Source: Clostridia bacterium
GTDB lineage: Bacteria > Bacillota > Clostridia > Christensenellales > Borkfalkiaceae
Assembly (NCBI GenBank): GCA_017522945.1
Contig: JAFWXT010000001.1
Span: 47,234-111,233, forward strand
DNA length: 64,000 nucleotides
Reading direction: 5' to 3'
This document shows positions 32,837 through 41,473 of the stretch, piece by piece (position 1 is the first letter of the stretch; each line of letters starts with the position of its first letter). The notes beneath the pieces are model-generated. The model was not told the DNA's origin. It saw nothing but the letters and a program-made list of their open reading frames with translations, and ran no database searches. A program made the translations under genes and the position numbers.

Positions 32837-34324
32837 ATGTTTAAAACTGTAACGCCTGAGCAAGCGGGCATATCTTCACGCGAAGTATCAAGATTTATAA
32901 ATTATTTAAACGATAATTCGTTGCGCATTCATTCGCTACTTTTAATACGCGATGATAAAATGTTTACCGAAGCTTATTGGAAGCCCTTTAATAAAGACTT
33001 TTGTCATAGGCAGTATTCGCAAACCAAAAGCTTTGTTGGCGTTGCTATAGGCCTACTTATTTCGGATGGGCTTTTATCGCTCGATGATAAAATAAGTAAA
33101 TTTTTTGGCGATAAAATTGATGATGTTGATAGCGCTTCACATTATTTATTAAACCAAACGATTGAGCAAATGTTAACTATGAGCACGGTTGGCGAAGGGA
33201 AGATTTGGCTTCGCGAAAAGGCTTACGATAGAACACATTTATATTTCAACAATCGACCATACGTTAAAATGCCAGGCGCACTTTGGGAATATGATTCACC
33301 GGGATCGCAAATTCTTTCATGTCTTGTTGAAAAAGTTACGGGAATGTCTATTTTTGAATTTTTAAATAGCCGTATTTTTTCACAATTAGGCACTTTTAAA
33401 AATGCAAAAATGTTAAAAACACCAAACGGCGATACCTGGGGCGATTCTGCGATGATTTGCACGCCACGCGATATGGCTTCTTTTGCAAAACTTATTATGG
33501 ATAACGGCAATTATCAAGGTAAATCGCTTATTAACGAAGATTACGTGAAAACTGCAACTTCTAAAGTTGTTGATAATTCTGAAGTAAAACTTGGTAGCGT
33601 ATTTGGTAATGGCTATGGTTATCAAATTTGGCGCGCCCCACGTGATGGTTATGCTTTTGTGGGAATGGGTGGTCAAATTACGGTTACGATTCCATCAAAA
33701 CGTTTAATTTTTGTTATAAATTCGGATACACAAGGCAACGCTTCGGCTTATGATATTATAGTTAACGGCTTTATATCATTTATCGTTGATAGAATTGCCG
33801 ATACTCCTTTGCTACCAGATGCGAACGCGTATTTAAAACTTGCCGAACAGATCAATCACCTTGAATTATTTGCTTTAAAGGGCATAGATAATAACGAACT
33901 TAAAGATATGCTAAACGGGCAAACATATATTTGTGATGCAAACAATCTTGGTATAACAAAGTTTAAATTTACCTTTAACGAAAATGGTGGTGAATTTGCA
34001 TATACCAACGAACAAGGCGATAAAGTTATACCTTTTGGCGTAAATAAAAACGCATTTGGTAAATTTCCACAGCTTGGATATTCTAAAGAGTTTGGTGGCG
34101 TTCCTACTAGTGACGGTCATACTTATAATGACGCGGTATCGCTTCGTTTTACTAAAAAGAATAAAATTCAAATGCTAGTTCAAATTATCGACGAATATTT
34201 TGGCACTATTTTAGCAACATTTGCTTTCGTTGATAACGAAGTTGCGTGCAAGTTCGTTCCTGCGGCTGAATATTTTTTAAGAGAATACGACGGATATTTT
34301 ATTGCGCGCGCCCAAAATGAATAA
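32837..34324 (+). CDS. beta-lactamase-family serine hydrolase
   Basis: A 495-residue protein of the serine beta-lactamase/esterase (class C, EstB-like) family. The SxxK nucleophile motif is SQTK in YSQTKSFVGVAIG (about 62-74); the YxN-type motif appears as YDSPGSQ (about 153); the later GYGYQIW and GMGGQ(I) box replaces KTG (about 257-285). The C-terminal 170 residues form an all-beta extension. No signal peptide is seen, so it is probably intracellular. Such proteins hydrolyse esters or peptides; resistance to beta-lactams should not be assumed. AAGGG precedes the ATG. It is single-gene, with its own promoter and terminator. Confidence 0.85.
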   Translation: MFKTVTPEQAGISSREVSRFINYLNDNSLRIHSLLLIRDDKMFTEAYWKPFNKDFCHRQYSQTKSFVGVAIGLLISDGLLSLDDKISKFFGDKIDDVDSASHYLLNQTIEQMLTMSTVGEGKIWLREKAYDRTHLYFNNRPYVKMPGALWEYDSPGSQILSCLVEKVTGMSIFEFLNSRIFSQLGTFKNAKMLKTPNGDTWGDSAMICTPRDMASFAKLIMDNGNYQGKSLINEDYVKTATSKVVDNSEVKLGSVFGNGYGYQIWRAPRDGYAFVGMGGQITVTIPSKRLIFVINSDTQGNASAYDIIVNGFISFIVDRIADTPLLPDANAYLKLAEQINHLELFALKGIDNNELKDMLNGQTYICDANNLGITKFKFTFNENGGEFAYTNEQGDKVIPFGVNKNAFGKFPQLGYSKEFGGVPTSDGHTYNDAVSLRFTKKNKIQMLVQIIDEYFGTILATFAFVDNEVACKFVPAAEYFLREYDGYFIARAQNE

Positions 34325-34361
34325 ATTTAAATTATCGTTTTTTAAGTTTAACAAAGTAAAA

Positions 34362-34391
34362 TTACCGCTTTATTTTAAGGCGGTATTTTTA
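34362..34391 (+). terminator. terminator after the serine hydrolase
   Basis: ACCGC/GCGGT stem with extra pairs (one bulge), followed by ATTTTTATT. Confidence 0.7.
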
Positions 34392-34430
34392 TTATAAGTG
34401 CAGTTAATCGCCTTATAGGTTGGCTTTTTA
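34391..34430 (-). repeat. intergenic repeat family, copy 3
   Basis: Read on the minus strand: AAAAAGCCAACCTATAAGG-CGATTAACTGCACTTATAAT, a close match to the family consensus. It lies just after the terminator. Confidence 0.65.
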
Positions 34431-34645
34431 TAATAAAAATGCACTTATTTGCATATGTATATTCGTGCAAATTTTTTTTAAAAGGATATTCTTTGTTGTT
34501 GTTAAACTTTGCACTTTTTCATAAACCATATTTTATATGCACAGCAGTACACTCGTTCATTTTAACATTAGTGCATTTATTCATACGCTTTGGTTAATAG
34601 TTTATAATCTTTTTAATATTTTTTTAATATTGTAATATATTATAA
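34431..34645. other. AT-rich gap, nothing recognised
   Basis: Between the serine hydrolase and the hydrogenase promoter. Several TGCA-containing short palindromic bits occur (such as TGCATATGTATATTCGTGCA near 34451) but no ORF, RNA or convincing regulatory site. Confidence 0.5.
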
Positions 34646-34704
34646 TTGACTGACGCATAACAAATATGATATAATCGTATCACAAATATGATATATTGGT
34701 ATCG
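34646..34704 (+). promoter_or_regulatory. hydrogenase operon promoter with tandem operator
   Basis: TTGACT (34646-34651), 18 nt, TATAAT (34670-34675). A 22-bp unit, ACAAATATGATATA-N-N-CGTATC-like, is repeated at 34660 and 34682. Each unit contains an inverted repeat, TGATA-TAATCG-TATCA (34667-34682) and TGATA-TATTGG-TATCG (34689-34704). The first overlaps the -10. The regulator is unknown; it does not match the Rex consensus. Confidence 0.65.
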
Positions 34705-34785
34705 TATGGCAAGGTTGCTTAAAAAACAAGCGAGCCTTTTATTAAAATTAGGATAAAATATTTTCAAAATATTTGGAGGATGCTC

Positions 34786-35280
34786 ATGAAAAAGAACACT
34801 ACTATTCCATTTGACGGAACTCCTGAGCAAGAACAGCAATTAAGGGCAGTTTTGTCAAAACTTAAAAACGTACCTGGCGGATTGATGCCGGCAATGCAAC
34901 AAGCGCAAGATATTTACGGTTATTTACCTAAAGAAGTGCAAGTTATAATTGCTGAAGAATTAGGCGTATCACTTGCAGAAGTTTACGGTATTGCTACCTT
35001 CTACGCTCAATTTGCTTTATATCCAAAGGGACAATATAAAGTAGCTGTATGCTTAGGAACTGCTTGCTACGTTAAAGGTTCGGGCGAAATATTTGACGAG
35101 CTTTCAAAACAATTAAACATAGCAAACGGTGAAGTAACTCCTGATAAGAGATTTTCACTTGATGCAACGCGTTGTATCGGTTGTTGTGGTTTAGCACCCG
35201 TTATGACTATTAACGACGAAGTTTACGGTAAAATCACCGCAAAAGACGTTGCTGGTATTTTAGCTAAATATCAAGCGTAA
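34786..35280 (+). CDS. [FeFe]-hydrogenase NuoE-like subunit (HydC)
   Basis: A 164-residue thioredoxin-like [2Fe-2S] protein. Four cluster cysteines are visible in CLGTACYVKG (about 84-88) and CIGCCGLAP (about 125-129). The N-terminal helices (MPAMQQAQDIYGYLPKEVQ) are typical of NuoE/HoxE. The start is ATG 34786, 6 nt after GGAGG; an ATG at 34780 overlaps the ribosome-binding site. It is the smallest subunit of an NAD-linked, probably electron-bifurcating hydrogenase, with the larger NuoF-like and catalytic subunits downstream. Confidence 0.92.
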   Translation: MKKNTTIPFDGTPEQEQQLRAVLSKLKNVPGGLMPAMQQAQDIYGYLPKEVQVIIAEELGVSLAEVYGIATFYAQFALYPKGQYKVAVCLGTACYVKGSGEIFDELSKQLNIANGEVTPDKRFSLDATRCIGCCGLAPVMTINDEVYGKITAKDVAGILAKYQA

Positions 35281-35306
35281 TAATTTGGGCTAACGGAGGA
35301 AATTAT

Positions 35307-37175
35307 ATGAAAACAGTAGCTGAACTTCAAGCGATTAAGCAAAAGAAAGGTGAACTATTCGGCGCAGGTATGCACCATATATTAGTTTGCGGTGGTACTG
35401 GCTGTACTTCAAGCAAATCGATGAACATTATTAAAGCGTTAAACGAAAAAATAGCTGAAAACAAACTTGAAAGCAAAGTAAGGGTAGTAATGACAGGTTG
35501 TTTTGGTCTTTGCGCAAAAGGTCCTATCGTAGTTATTTATCCAGAAGGAACTTTCTATCATTCAGTTAAAGTTGAAGACGTTAACGATATTATTCAGCAG
35601 CACGTTATGGCTGGTAAGCCTGTTGAACGTTTGCTTCACGTTGAAGCGGATACACACGAAGCCGTACATAAACTTGGCGACACAGAATTTATGAGAAAGC
35701 AAAAACGTGTTGCTTTACGTAACTGTGGCGTTATCAATCCCGAAAACATTGAAGAATATATCGCGCGTGATGGTTATCAAGCTTTAGCAAAGGTTGTTAA
35801 CGAAATGACTCCTGACGAAGTTATTGATACAATGTTAAAGAGTGGACTTCGCGGTCGCGGTGGCGCGGGCTTCCCAACTGGTAGAAAATGGCAATTTGCA
35901 AAAGCATCGGTTAGCGACGTTAAATACGTTTGCTGTAACGCCGACGAAGGCGACCCTGGTGCGTTTATGGATAGATCGGTTTTAGAAGGCGACCCACACG
36001 TTGTTATAGAAGCAATGGCAATCGCTGCTTACGCTATCGGTAGTAACCAAGGTTACGTTTACATAAGAGCGGAATATCCTATCGCCGTTCAAAGATTACA
36101 AAAGGCTATTGACGATGCAAGAGCAAACGGTTTACTTGGTGAAAATATTTTTGGTTCAAACTTTAGCTTTAACTTAGAAATTCGTCTTGGTGCGGGCGCA
36201 TTCGTATGCGGTGAAGAAACTGCACTTATGACTTCGATTGAAGGTAAACGTGGTGAACCTCGTCCAAGACCACCATTCCCAGCAGTTAAGGGCTTATTTG
36301 GTAAGCCAACTATCTTAAATAACGTTGAAACTTATGCAAACGTACCTGCAATTATTAGAAACGGCCCAGAATGGTTTGCTTCTATGGGTACTGAAAAGAG
36401 TAAGGGAACGAAGGTATTTGCTCTTGGCGGTAACATCGTTAACACCGGTCTTGTTGAAGTTCCTATGGGAACAACTTTACGCGAAATCGTTTACGAAATC
36501 GGTGGCGGTATTCCTAACGGAAAGAAATTTAAATCAGCGCAAACCGGTGGTCCATCGGGCGGATGTATTCCTGCACACCTTATCGACACTCCAATTGATT
36601 ACGATAACTTAATTGCAATCGGCTCAATGATGGGATCGGGCGGTTTAATCGTAATGGACGAAAACAACTGTATGGTTGACATTGCTAAGTTCTTCCTTGA
36701 ATTTACAGTTGACGAATCTTGTGGTAAATGTACTCCTTGTCGTATCGGTAACAAGCGTTTGCTTGAACTTTTAACAAAGGTTACTAACGGTACTGCAACA
36801 ATGGAAGATATAGATAGAATGGAACAACTTTGCTACTATATCAAAGAAAACTCACTTTGCGGTTTAGGACAAACAGCTCCAAACCCAGTACTTTCAACCT
36901 TACGTTACTTTAGAGATGAATACGTTGCTCACGTACAAGATAAAGTATGTCCTGCGCACGTATGTAAGAACCTAATTAGATACGAAATTGATAAAGATAC
37001 TTGTATCGGTTGCGGTTTATGTCAACGTAAGTGTCCGGCAGATGCTATTGAAAGAACAGATTACGTTGCCCCAGGCCATAAGCTTGCATCGATGCGTATT
37101 AACGTTGAAAAGTGCGTAAAATGCGGTGCTTGTATGGAAGCTTGTCAAAAGATTAAAGCAATACGTAAAGTTTAA
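35307..37175 (+). CDS. [FeFe]-hydrogenase NuoF-like diaphorase subunit (HydB)
   Basis: A 622-residue flavoprotein that binds NAD(H) and FMN and relays electrons. Order: an N-terminal thioredoxin-like [2Fe-2S] domain (CGGTGCTSSKS and MTGCFGLCAKGP, about 23-77); NADH-binding GLRGRGGAGFPTGRKW (about 184-199); FMN-binding CNADEGDPGAFMDR (about 211-224); N3-type [4Fe-4S] ligands SCGKCTPCRIG (about 471-481); and two C-terminal [4Fe-4S] ferredoxin motifs, CIGCGLCQRKC and CVKCGACMEAC. This multi-domain layout is that of HydB in trimeric bifurcating hydrogenases. GGAGG precedes the ATG. Confidence 0.94.
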   Translation: MKTVAELQAIKQKKGELFGAGMHHILVCGGTGCTSSKSMNIIKALNEKIAENKLESKVRVVMTGCFGLCAKGPIVVIYPEGTFYHSVKVEDVNDIIQQHVMAGKPVERLLHVEADTHEAVHKLGDTEFMRKQKRVALRNCGVINPENIEEYIARDGYQALAKVVNEMTPDEVIDTMLKSGLRGRGGAGFPTGRKWQFAKASVSDVKYVCCNADEGDPGAFMDRSVLEGDPHVVIEAMAIAAYAIGSNQGYVYIRAEYPIAVQRLQKAIDDARANGLLGENIFGSNFSFNLEIRLGAGAFVCGEETALMTSIEGKRGEPRPRPPFPAVKGLFGKPTILNNVETYANVPAIIRNGPEWFASMGTEKSKGTKVFALGGNIVNTGLVEVPMGTTLREIVYEIGGGIPNGKKFKSAQTGGPSGGCIPAHLIDTPIDYDNLIAIGSMMGSGGLIVMDENNCMVDIAKFFLEFTVDESCGKCTPCRIGNKRLLELLTKVTNGTATMEDIDRMEQLCYYIKENSLCGLGQTAPNPVLSTLRYFRDEYVAHVQDKVCPAHVCKNLIRYEIDKDTCIGCGLCQRKCPADAIERTDYVAPGHKLASMRINVEKCVKCGACMEACQKIKAIRKV

Positions 37176-37189
37176 TGAGGTGAGAAGTT

Positions 37190-38923
37190 ATGATTAATCT
37201 TAAAATAAACAATATTCCCGTAAGTGTTGAAGCGGGAACTACTATATTAGAAGCTGCAAAGCAAATAGGTATTAAAATTCCTACGCTTTGCTATATGAAA
37301 GAAATCAACGAAATCGGTGCTTGCCGTGTTTGTGTTGTTGAAGTTAAGGGTGCAAGAAGCTTAGTTGCTGCTTGCGTATATCCAGTTAACGAAGGTATGG
37401 AAGTATTTACCGATACTCCTGCAGTTCGTAAAGCAAGAAAAACTACTATTGAGTTGATTTTATCTAACCACAATAAGTCATGTTTATCATGCGATAGAAA
37501 CATGAACTGTGAATTACAAGCACTTTCTTATGAATACGGTTGTGATTTGAATGCTTACGCTGGCGAACAAACCCCTTCTGAAATTGATATTTCAACCGAT
37601 TATTTAGTTCGTGATAACAGTAAATGCGTACTTTGCAGAAGATGTGTTGCAACTTGTAAATCAATTCAACACGTAGCGGTTATCGGCACTATGAATCGTG
37701 GTTTTAACACTTCAATCGGTTGTGCTTTTGATGCCGACCTTGCTGAAACATCTTGTGCAGCTTGCGGTCAATGTATTAACGTTTGTCCTACAGGCGCGTT
37801 AACTGAAAAGAGCGAAATCGATAACGTTCGCGCAGCACTTGCCGACCCAAGCAAAACCGTTATCGTTGGTACTGCTCCTGCAGTTCGCGCAGCTCTTGGC
37901 GAAGAATTTGGTTATCCTATTGGAACTAACGTTGAAGGCAAAATGGTTTCTTCATTACGTTTATTAGGGTTTGACAAGATTTTTGACGTTAACTTTACTG
38001 CCGATTTAACTATTTTAGAAGAATCGCACGAATTTATTGAAAGAGTACAAGCAGGCGAACATTTACCACTTATTACAAGCTGTTCACCAGGTTGGATTAG
38101 ATTTATGGAATATTATTATCCAGAACTAATTCCTAATATTTCATCATGCAAATCACCACAACAAATGTTTGGTGCTTGCGTAAAAACTTATTATGCTGAA
38201 AAAATGGGCATTGATCCTAAAGATATTTACGTTGTAAGCGTAATGCCTTGCGTTGCTAAAAAGTTTGAAAAGAATAGGGCAGACCAAGCAGCTGCAGGTG
38301 TTCAAGACGTTGATGCAGTTTTAACAACAAGAGAACTTGCTAAGATGATTAAGGCAAACGGCGTTATCTTTAATCAACTTCCAGATGGCGAATTCGACGC
38401 TCCACTTGGCGAATATACGGGCGCTGGCGTTATCTTTGGTGCAACCGGTGGCGTTATGGAAGCTGCTTTAAGAACTGCAGTTGAAGTAATCACTGGCGAA
38501 AAACTTGATAGCGTTGAATTTGAAGCAGTTCGCGGTACTCAAGGAATTAAGGAAGCAACCTATAAGGTTGGCGATTTAGAAGTTAGCGTTGCTGTAGCAA
38601 GTGGTCTTGAAAATGCAAGAGCTATTTGTGAACAAATTAAAAACGGAACTTGTAAATATCAATTTATTGAAATTATGGGTTGCCCAGGCGGTTGCGTAAA
38701 CGGTGGCGGTCAACCAATTCAATCTTCATTCGTTCGTAGAAATACTGATATTCGCGCTCTTCGTGCAAAAGTTCTTTATGAAATCGACGCTAATAGCAAG
38801 GTAAGAAAGAGCCACGAAAATACAGTTGTTGATACTTTATATAAAGAATACTTTGGTAAACCAGGTAGTCATAAGGCTCACGAAGTTTTACATACTTCTT
38901 ACGTTAAACGCGAAAAATACTAA
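37190..38923 (+). CDS. [FeFe]-hydrogenase catalytic subunit (HydA, group A)
   Basis: A 577-residue catalytic subunit that makes or consumes H2 at the H-cluster. The N-terminal [2Fe-2S] plant-type ferredoxin domain has CRVCVVEV. A histidine-containing cluster region follows (HNKSCLSCDRNMNCELQ), then two [4Fe-4S] motifs (CVLCRRCVATC; CAACGQCINVCPTGAL). H-cluster motifs are TSCSPGW (L1, about 297), MPCVAKKFE (L2, about 352) and MGCPGGCVNGGGQP (L3, about 495). The small-subunit-like tail ends in LYKEYFGKPGSHKAHEVLHTSY. L1 has serine where many enzymes have a second cysteine. With HydC and HydB it likely reoxidises NADH and ferredoxin during fermentation. Maturases HydEFG are not in the window. 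Confidence 0.94.
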   Translation: MINLKINNIPVSVEAGTTILEAAKQIGIKIPTLCYMKEINEIGACRVCVVEVKGARSLVAACVYPVNEGMEVFTDTPAVRKARKTTIELILSNHNKSCLSCDRNMNCELQALSYEYGCDLNAYAGEQTPSEIDISTDYLVRDNSKCVLCRRCVATCKSIQHVAVIGTMNRGFNTSIGCAFDADLAETSCAACGQCINVCPTGALTEKSEIDNVRAALADPSKTVIVGTAPAVRAALGEEFGYPIGTNVEGKMVSSLRLLGFDKIFDVNFTADLTILEESHEFIERVQAGEHLPLITSCSPGWIRFMEYYYPELIPNISSCKSPQQMFGACVKTYYAEKMGIDPKDIYVVSVMPCVAKKFEKNRADQAAAGVQDVDAVLTTRELAKMIKANGVIFNQLPDGEFDAPLGEYTGAGVIFGATGGVMEAALRTAVEVITGEKLDSVEFEAVRGTQGIKEATYKVGDLEVSVAVASGLENARAICEQIKNGTCKYQFIEIMGCPGGCVNGGGQPIQSSFVRRNTDIRALRAKVLYEIDANSKVRKSHENTVVDTLYKEYFGKPGSHKAHEVLHTSYVKREKY

Positions 38924-38930
38924 AATAAAT

Positions 38931-38966
38931 AAAACTGCGCTGTTTTTGGTACAGCGCAGTTTTTAT
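38931..38966 (+). terminator. terminator of the hydrogenase operon
   Basis: A 13-bp stem, AAAACTGCGCTGT/ACAGCGCAGTTTT, followed by more T residues. Confidence 0.9.
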
Positions 38967-38992
38967 TTGTGGAAAATTTTGTTTGAGTTATT

Positions 38993-39090
38993 TGAGATCC
39001 TTCGACTGCGCGTTCGCTCGCTCAGGATGACAATAAACAGTTATACTAAATATAAAAACTGTCACCTTGAGCGATAGTCGAAAGGTCTCA
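38993..39090. repeat. REP-like inverted palindromic unit
   Basis: TGAGATCCTTCGACTGCGC, then GCTCAGGATGAC on the left, and the inverted form GTCACCTTGAGCGATAGTCG, then AAAGGTCTCA on the right, flank a 30-bp spacer. Single arms recur at 39334-39371 and 41061-41100. The element type is widely scattered in bacterial genomes and yields spurious CHPERSKRAVEGS-like translations. Confidence 0.75.
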
Positions 39091-39112
39091 TGCTATCATG
39101 CCCACGCGCAAA
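39091..39112. other. spacer between repeats
   Basis: Short unique segment (TGCTATCATGCCCACGCGCA) joining the REP-like unit to the 202-bp repeat. No gene is visible between 38924 and 39508. Confidence 0.4.
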
Positions 39113-39314
39113 TTGAAACGTCTTGCTTGATAAAATGCAACTACGGCTCCTTCTATGAGGGAGCTGGCGCGTATGCGACTGAGGGAGTATATAAAAGCAA
39201 CTTATTAATATATAGCTGTTTTTTTGCTTTCTCCTTCCACCGCTAAAGCGGTCCCCCTTCCTCCCAGAAGAAGGCTTGCCATACCTTGCGCGTTAATTTC
39301 GTTATGCTCACGCG
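39113..39314 (+). repeat. 202-bp direct repeat, copy A
   Basis: Near-identical to 40831-41032: I count 3 mismatches and no gaps. Starts TTGAAACGTCTTGCTTG and ends ACGCG. Contains ACCGCTAAAGCGGT (14-bp palindrome) and CTTCCTCCCAGAAGAAGG. No ORF. The two copies flank the gene at 39509-40636. Confidence 0.9.
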
Positions 39315-39333
39315 TAAGTCGAAACATATCTTT

Positions 39334-39371
39334 AGATCCTTCGACTGCGCTAAAGTTTCACTCAGGATGAC
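39334..39371. repeat. REP-like palindrome, single arm
   Basis: AGATCCTTCGACTGCGC joined to CTCAGGATGAC through TAAAGTTTCA; ATCCT/AGGAT can pair. Confidence 0.65.
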
Positions 39372-39422
39372 AATAAAAGAGATCCTTTGACATAAAAAGG
39401 ATAAAAATAATATTAAAAATAG

Positions 39423-39458
39423 TAAAAAGTCGCCTATAAGGCGATTAAAAATACTTTT
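39423..39458 (+). repeat. intergenic repeat family, copy 4
   Basis: AAAAAGTCGCCTATAAGG-CGATTAAAAATACTTTTA, with core CTATAAGGCGATTAA and inverted outer AAAAGT/ACTTTT. Confidence 0.65.
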
Positions 39459-39461
39459 AAC

Positions 39462-39495
39462 AAAAAACCACCGCTTAAAAAACGGTGGTTTTTTA
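39462..39495 (-). terminator. terminator of the minus-strand phosphatase-family gene
   Basis: AAAAAACCACCG/CGGTGGTTTTTT perfect stem with A and T runs on both sides; active in either direction. Confidence 0.88.
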
Positions 39496-39508
39496 TTCGT
39501 TTATTTAA

Positions 39509-40636
39509 TTACGCCATTAGTTTGAAGGTTAAAGTAATAGGGTTGTGGTCGGAAAAAGCAAATTGTTCATCAAGCGCGTATGAAGCAATATCTTCAACGT
39601 TATCCGAAACTAAAAAACCATCAACTGTGTAAACGGGTTGCCCAACTTGGTAAGCGGTGTTTGCGTTACGGCAGGTTGGAACGGGGTGATGTTGTTCTTC
39701 GCCTTTTGGAACAACTTTGTTCATATGCGTACCTTCAAAAATTTCGGCAGGAATTGTTTTTGCCCAGTTAAACTCGTCGTTTTTAATACCGAAAACTTGG
39801 GCAGAAGTTTGGTCGAATAAATCCTTATTAAAATCGCCCGTGCAAACAACGTAGTTGCCTAATTCGTATTCGGCTTTGCAATCTTGAAGTAAAAGTTTAA
39901 GTTGTTCGGTAGCTACGTTCCCGTCTGAAGTATAGGCAGAAAGATGAAAATTTATAATAACTAAATCGCGCCCGTTTTCAACCTTTATGCGTGATTTTGA
40001 ATAACAACGGTCAAGGTCGAAGAATTTATAAAGACTATTTTCAATAGGTAATTGTTTGCGTATTGAAGAAGTAATATCAAACTTTGAAATAGTGAGTAGC
40101 CCCGCCTTGTTTGCTCCATGTGGACTATTAAAAGGATATAAAATATAAGGCGAGTTATAATTTTGAGCAAAAACGTTTGAATATCCACTAAGGGAAGAAA
40201 GTAAAACTTCGCGCTGGTCAATTTTATAACTTCTTGTGCTATCAAAGTCAACTTCTTGAAAACAAATAAAATCAAAGGTGGTGTTACTTGCAAGTTTTTG
40301 TTCGGCGCGTTTAAGTGTTTGATTAATTCCTTCAAGGTTTTGAAGAACGGCTTCCTTTGAGCGCCCACGAGATTCCTTTCCACCATCCATAAAGAATGAA
40401 TAGTCTGCGCTGTAAGCACCGAAACCGATGTTCCAACCAAACATTGAATAATTTTTATTAACGTCAACGGTTTTTTCTAACGCGCCACCGCTTGGAGATA
40501 AGGGTAGATTATCTTGAATTCGGTTAAACGAAATTGCAAAATAAGATGCGTATCCGCCAACTAATAAAATTAGCGTAAGAATGGTTATTCCAACTACTTT
40601 AAATATTTTGGTTAAGGCATTTGATTTTTTACTCAT
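39509..40636 (-). CDS. membrane-anchored endonuclease/exonuclease/phosphatase-family protein
   Basis: A 375-residue protein with an N-terminal membrane anchor (about 10-35, ITILTLILLVGGYASYFAI) and an external DNase I-like fold. Metal and catalytic residues are visible in FICFQEVDFDS (glutamate, about 124), VIINFHLSAY (histidine), CTGDFNKD (D and N, about 265) and FSDHNPITL at the end. Family members are nucleases, inositol-phosphate phosphatases or sphingomyelinases; I cannot choose between them. GGAAAAGATAAATT precedes the ATG. The gene stands alone between two 202-bp direct repeats. Confidence 0.85.
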   Translation of the reverse strand: MSKKSNALTKIFKVVGITILTLILLVGGYASYFAISFNRIQDNLPLSPSGGALEKTVDVNKNYSMFGWNIGFGAYSADYSFFMDGGKESRGRSKEAVLQNLEGINQTLKRAEQKLASNTTFDFICFQEVDFDSTRSYKIDQREVLLSSLSGYSNVFAQNYNSPYILYPFNSPHGANKAGLLTISKFDITSSIRKQLPIENSLYKFFDLDRCYSKSRIKVENGRDLVIINFHLSAYTSDGNVATEQLKLLLQDCKAEYELGNYVVCTGDFNKDLFDQTSAQVFGIKNDEFNWAKTIPAEIFEGTHMNKVVPKGEEQHHPVPTCRNANTAYQVGQPVYTVDGFLVSDNVEDIASYALDEQFAFSDHNPITLTFKLMA

Positions 40637-40677
40637 AATTTATCTTTTCCGTTTGTTTGTTGGTATTTTGTAATAAT

Positions 40678-40706
40678 AGTATAACAAACTTTTTACTAAT
40701 TTTCAA
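40678..40706 (-). promoter_or_regulatory. promoter of the phosphatase-family gene
   Basis: On the minus strand: TTGAAA (40706-40701), 17 nt, TATACT (40683-40678), 42 nt before the ATG. Confidence 0.75.
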
Positions 40707-40830
40707 TACTTTTTAGGTTTTTTTTGGTAATTTTAGTTATTAAGTATAAAAATTATACTCTTATATATAATATATATGTCGCGCGCGTAATAGTTAAAAG
40801 ATTTTATTTATTAACGTTATGTAGCGAAAG

Positions 40831-41032
40831 TTGAAACGTCTTGCTTGATAAAATGCAACTAAGGCTCCTTCTATGAGGGAGCTGGCGCGTATGCGACTGA
40901 GGGAGTATATAAAAGCAACTTATTAATATATAGCTGTTTTTTTGCTTTCTCCTTCCACCGCTAAAGCGGTCCCCCTTCCTCCCAGAAGAAGGCTTGCGAT
41001 ACCTTGCGCGTTAATTTCGTTATGCCCACGCG
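40831..41032 (+). repeat. 202-bp direct repeat, copy B
   Basis: Second copy of 39113-39314 in the same orientation. Both are followed by a TTGAAACATCT-like or CGAAACATATCT-like link and a REP-like palindrome, so the homology is really modular and somewhat longer. Confidence 0.9.
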
Positions 41033-41060
41033 AAAGTTGAAACATCTCGTTTTGGTTATT

Positions 41061-41100
41061 TGAGATCCTTCGACTGCGCGTTTGCTCCGCTCAGGATGAC
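41061..41100. repeat. REP-like palindrome, single arm
   Basis: TGAGATCCTTCGACTGCGCG, then TTTGCTCCGCTCAGGATGAC. A minus-strand frame through this element is a translation of the repeat, not a gene. Confidence 0.7.
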
Positions 41101-41444
41101 AATAAGTAAAAATGAAGTTTAATATAAAAAAACAAAATATTGTAGCAGAAGGGTAAAAATAGCCTAAAATCACAAAATATTGTGGTTGTAAAACAAAAAA
41201 CGCCAATATGTTGGAATTTAACTTTAAACCTACTTTAAATTGACTTTAAGTAGAATATTCATAAATTCCGCGCTACGCGTACAAATTAAAAAGTTGTATT
41301 TATTTCGCGAACATTTTTTTGCAAAAATATGCAAAAAGCGAATACTTATAACACACTTAAATTAGATTTATAGGTGCTATAAGTAATAGTGATTGAAAAA
41401 TATTGCAAAATTATAAAAAAAATGATAAAATGCAATTATTTTGT
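41101..41444. other. AT-rich gap, nothing recognised
   Basis: Upstream of the opp promoter. Contains short hairpins (TTATA-GGTGC-TATAA near 41370) and repeated ATGCAAAA-like words, but no ORF or RNA gene I can support. Confidence 0.5.
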
Positions 41445-41473
41445 TTGACATTAATGGGCGTTTTTGGTATAAT
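41445..41473 (+). promoter_or_regulatory. promoter of the oligopeptide transporter operon
   Basis: TTGACA (41445-41450), 17 nt, TATAAT (41468-41473), perfect consensus. The leader is about 185 nt, rich in ATGCA words (for example TTTATGCAAATTTATGCATA near 41527), and ends in TTTGGAGG before oppA. Confidence 0.9.

Noticed and set aside
32837..34324. Antibiotic-resistance beta-lactamase
   Set aside because: It has the SxxK fold signature, but the other motifs and the long extension fit the esterase/peptidase branch, and there is no signal peptide.
34646..34704. Rex-binding site at the hydrogenase promoter
   Set aside because: The TTGTTAA-N4-TTAACAA consensus is not present; the symmetry found is TGATA-N6-TATCA.
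40961..41206. Minus-strand reading frame of 81 codons containing CHPERSKRAVEGS
   Set aside because: It is a translation of the REP-like palindrome and the 202-bp repeat. This peptide-like string is a well-known artefact of such repeats, and there is no ribosome-binding site.
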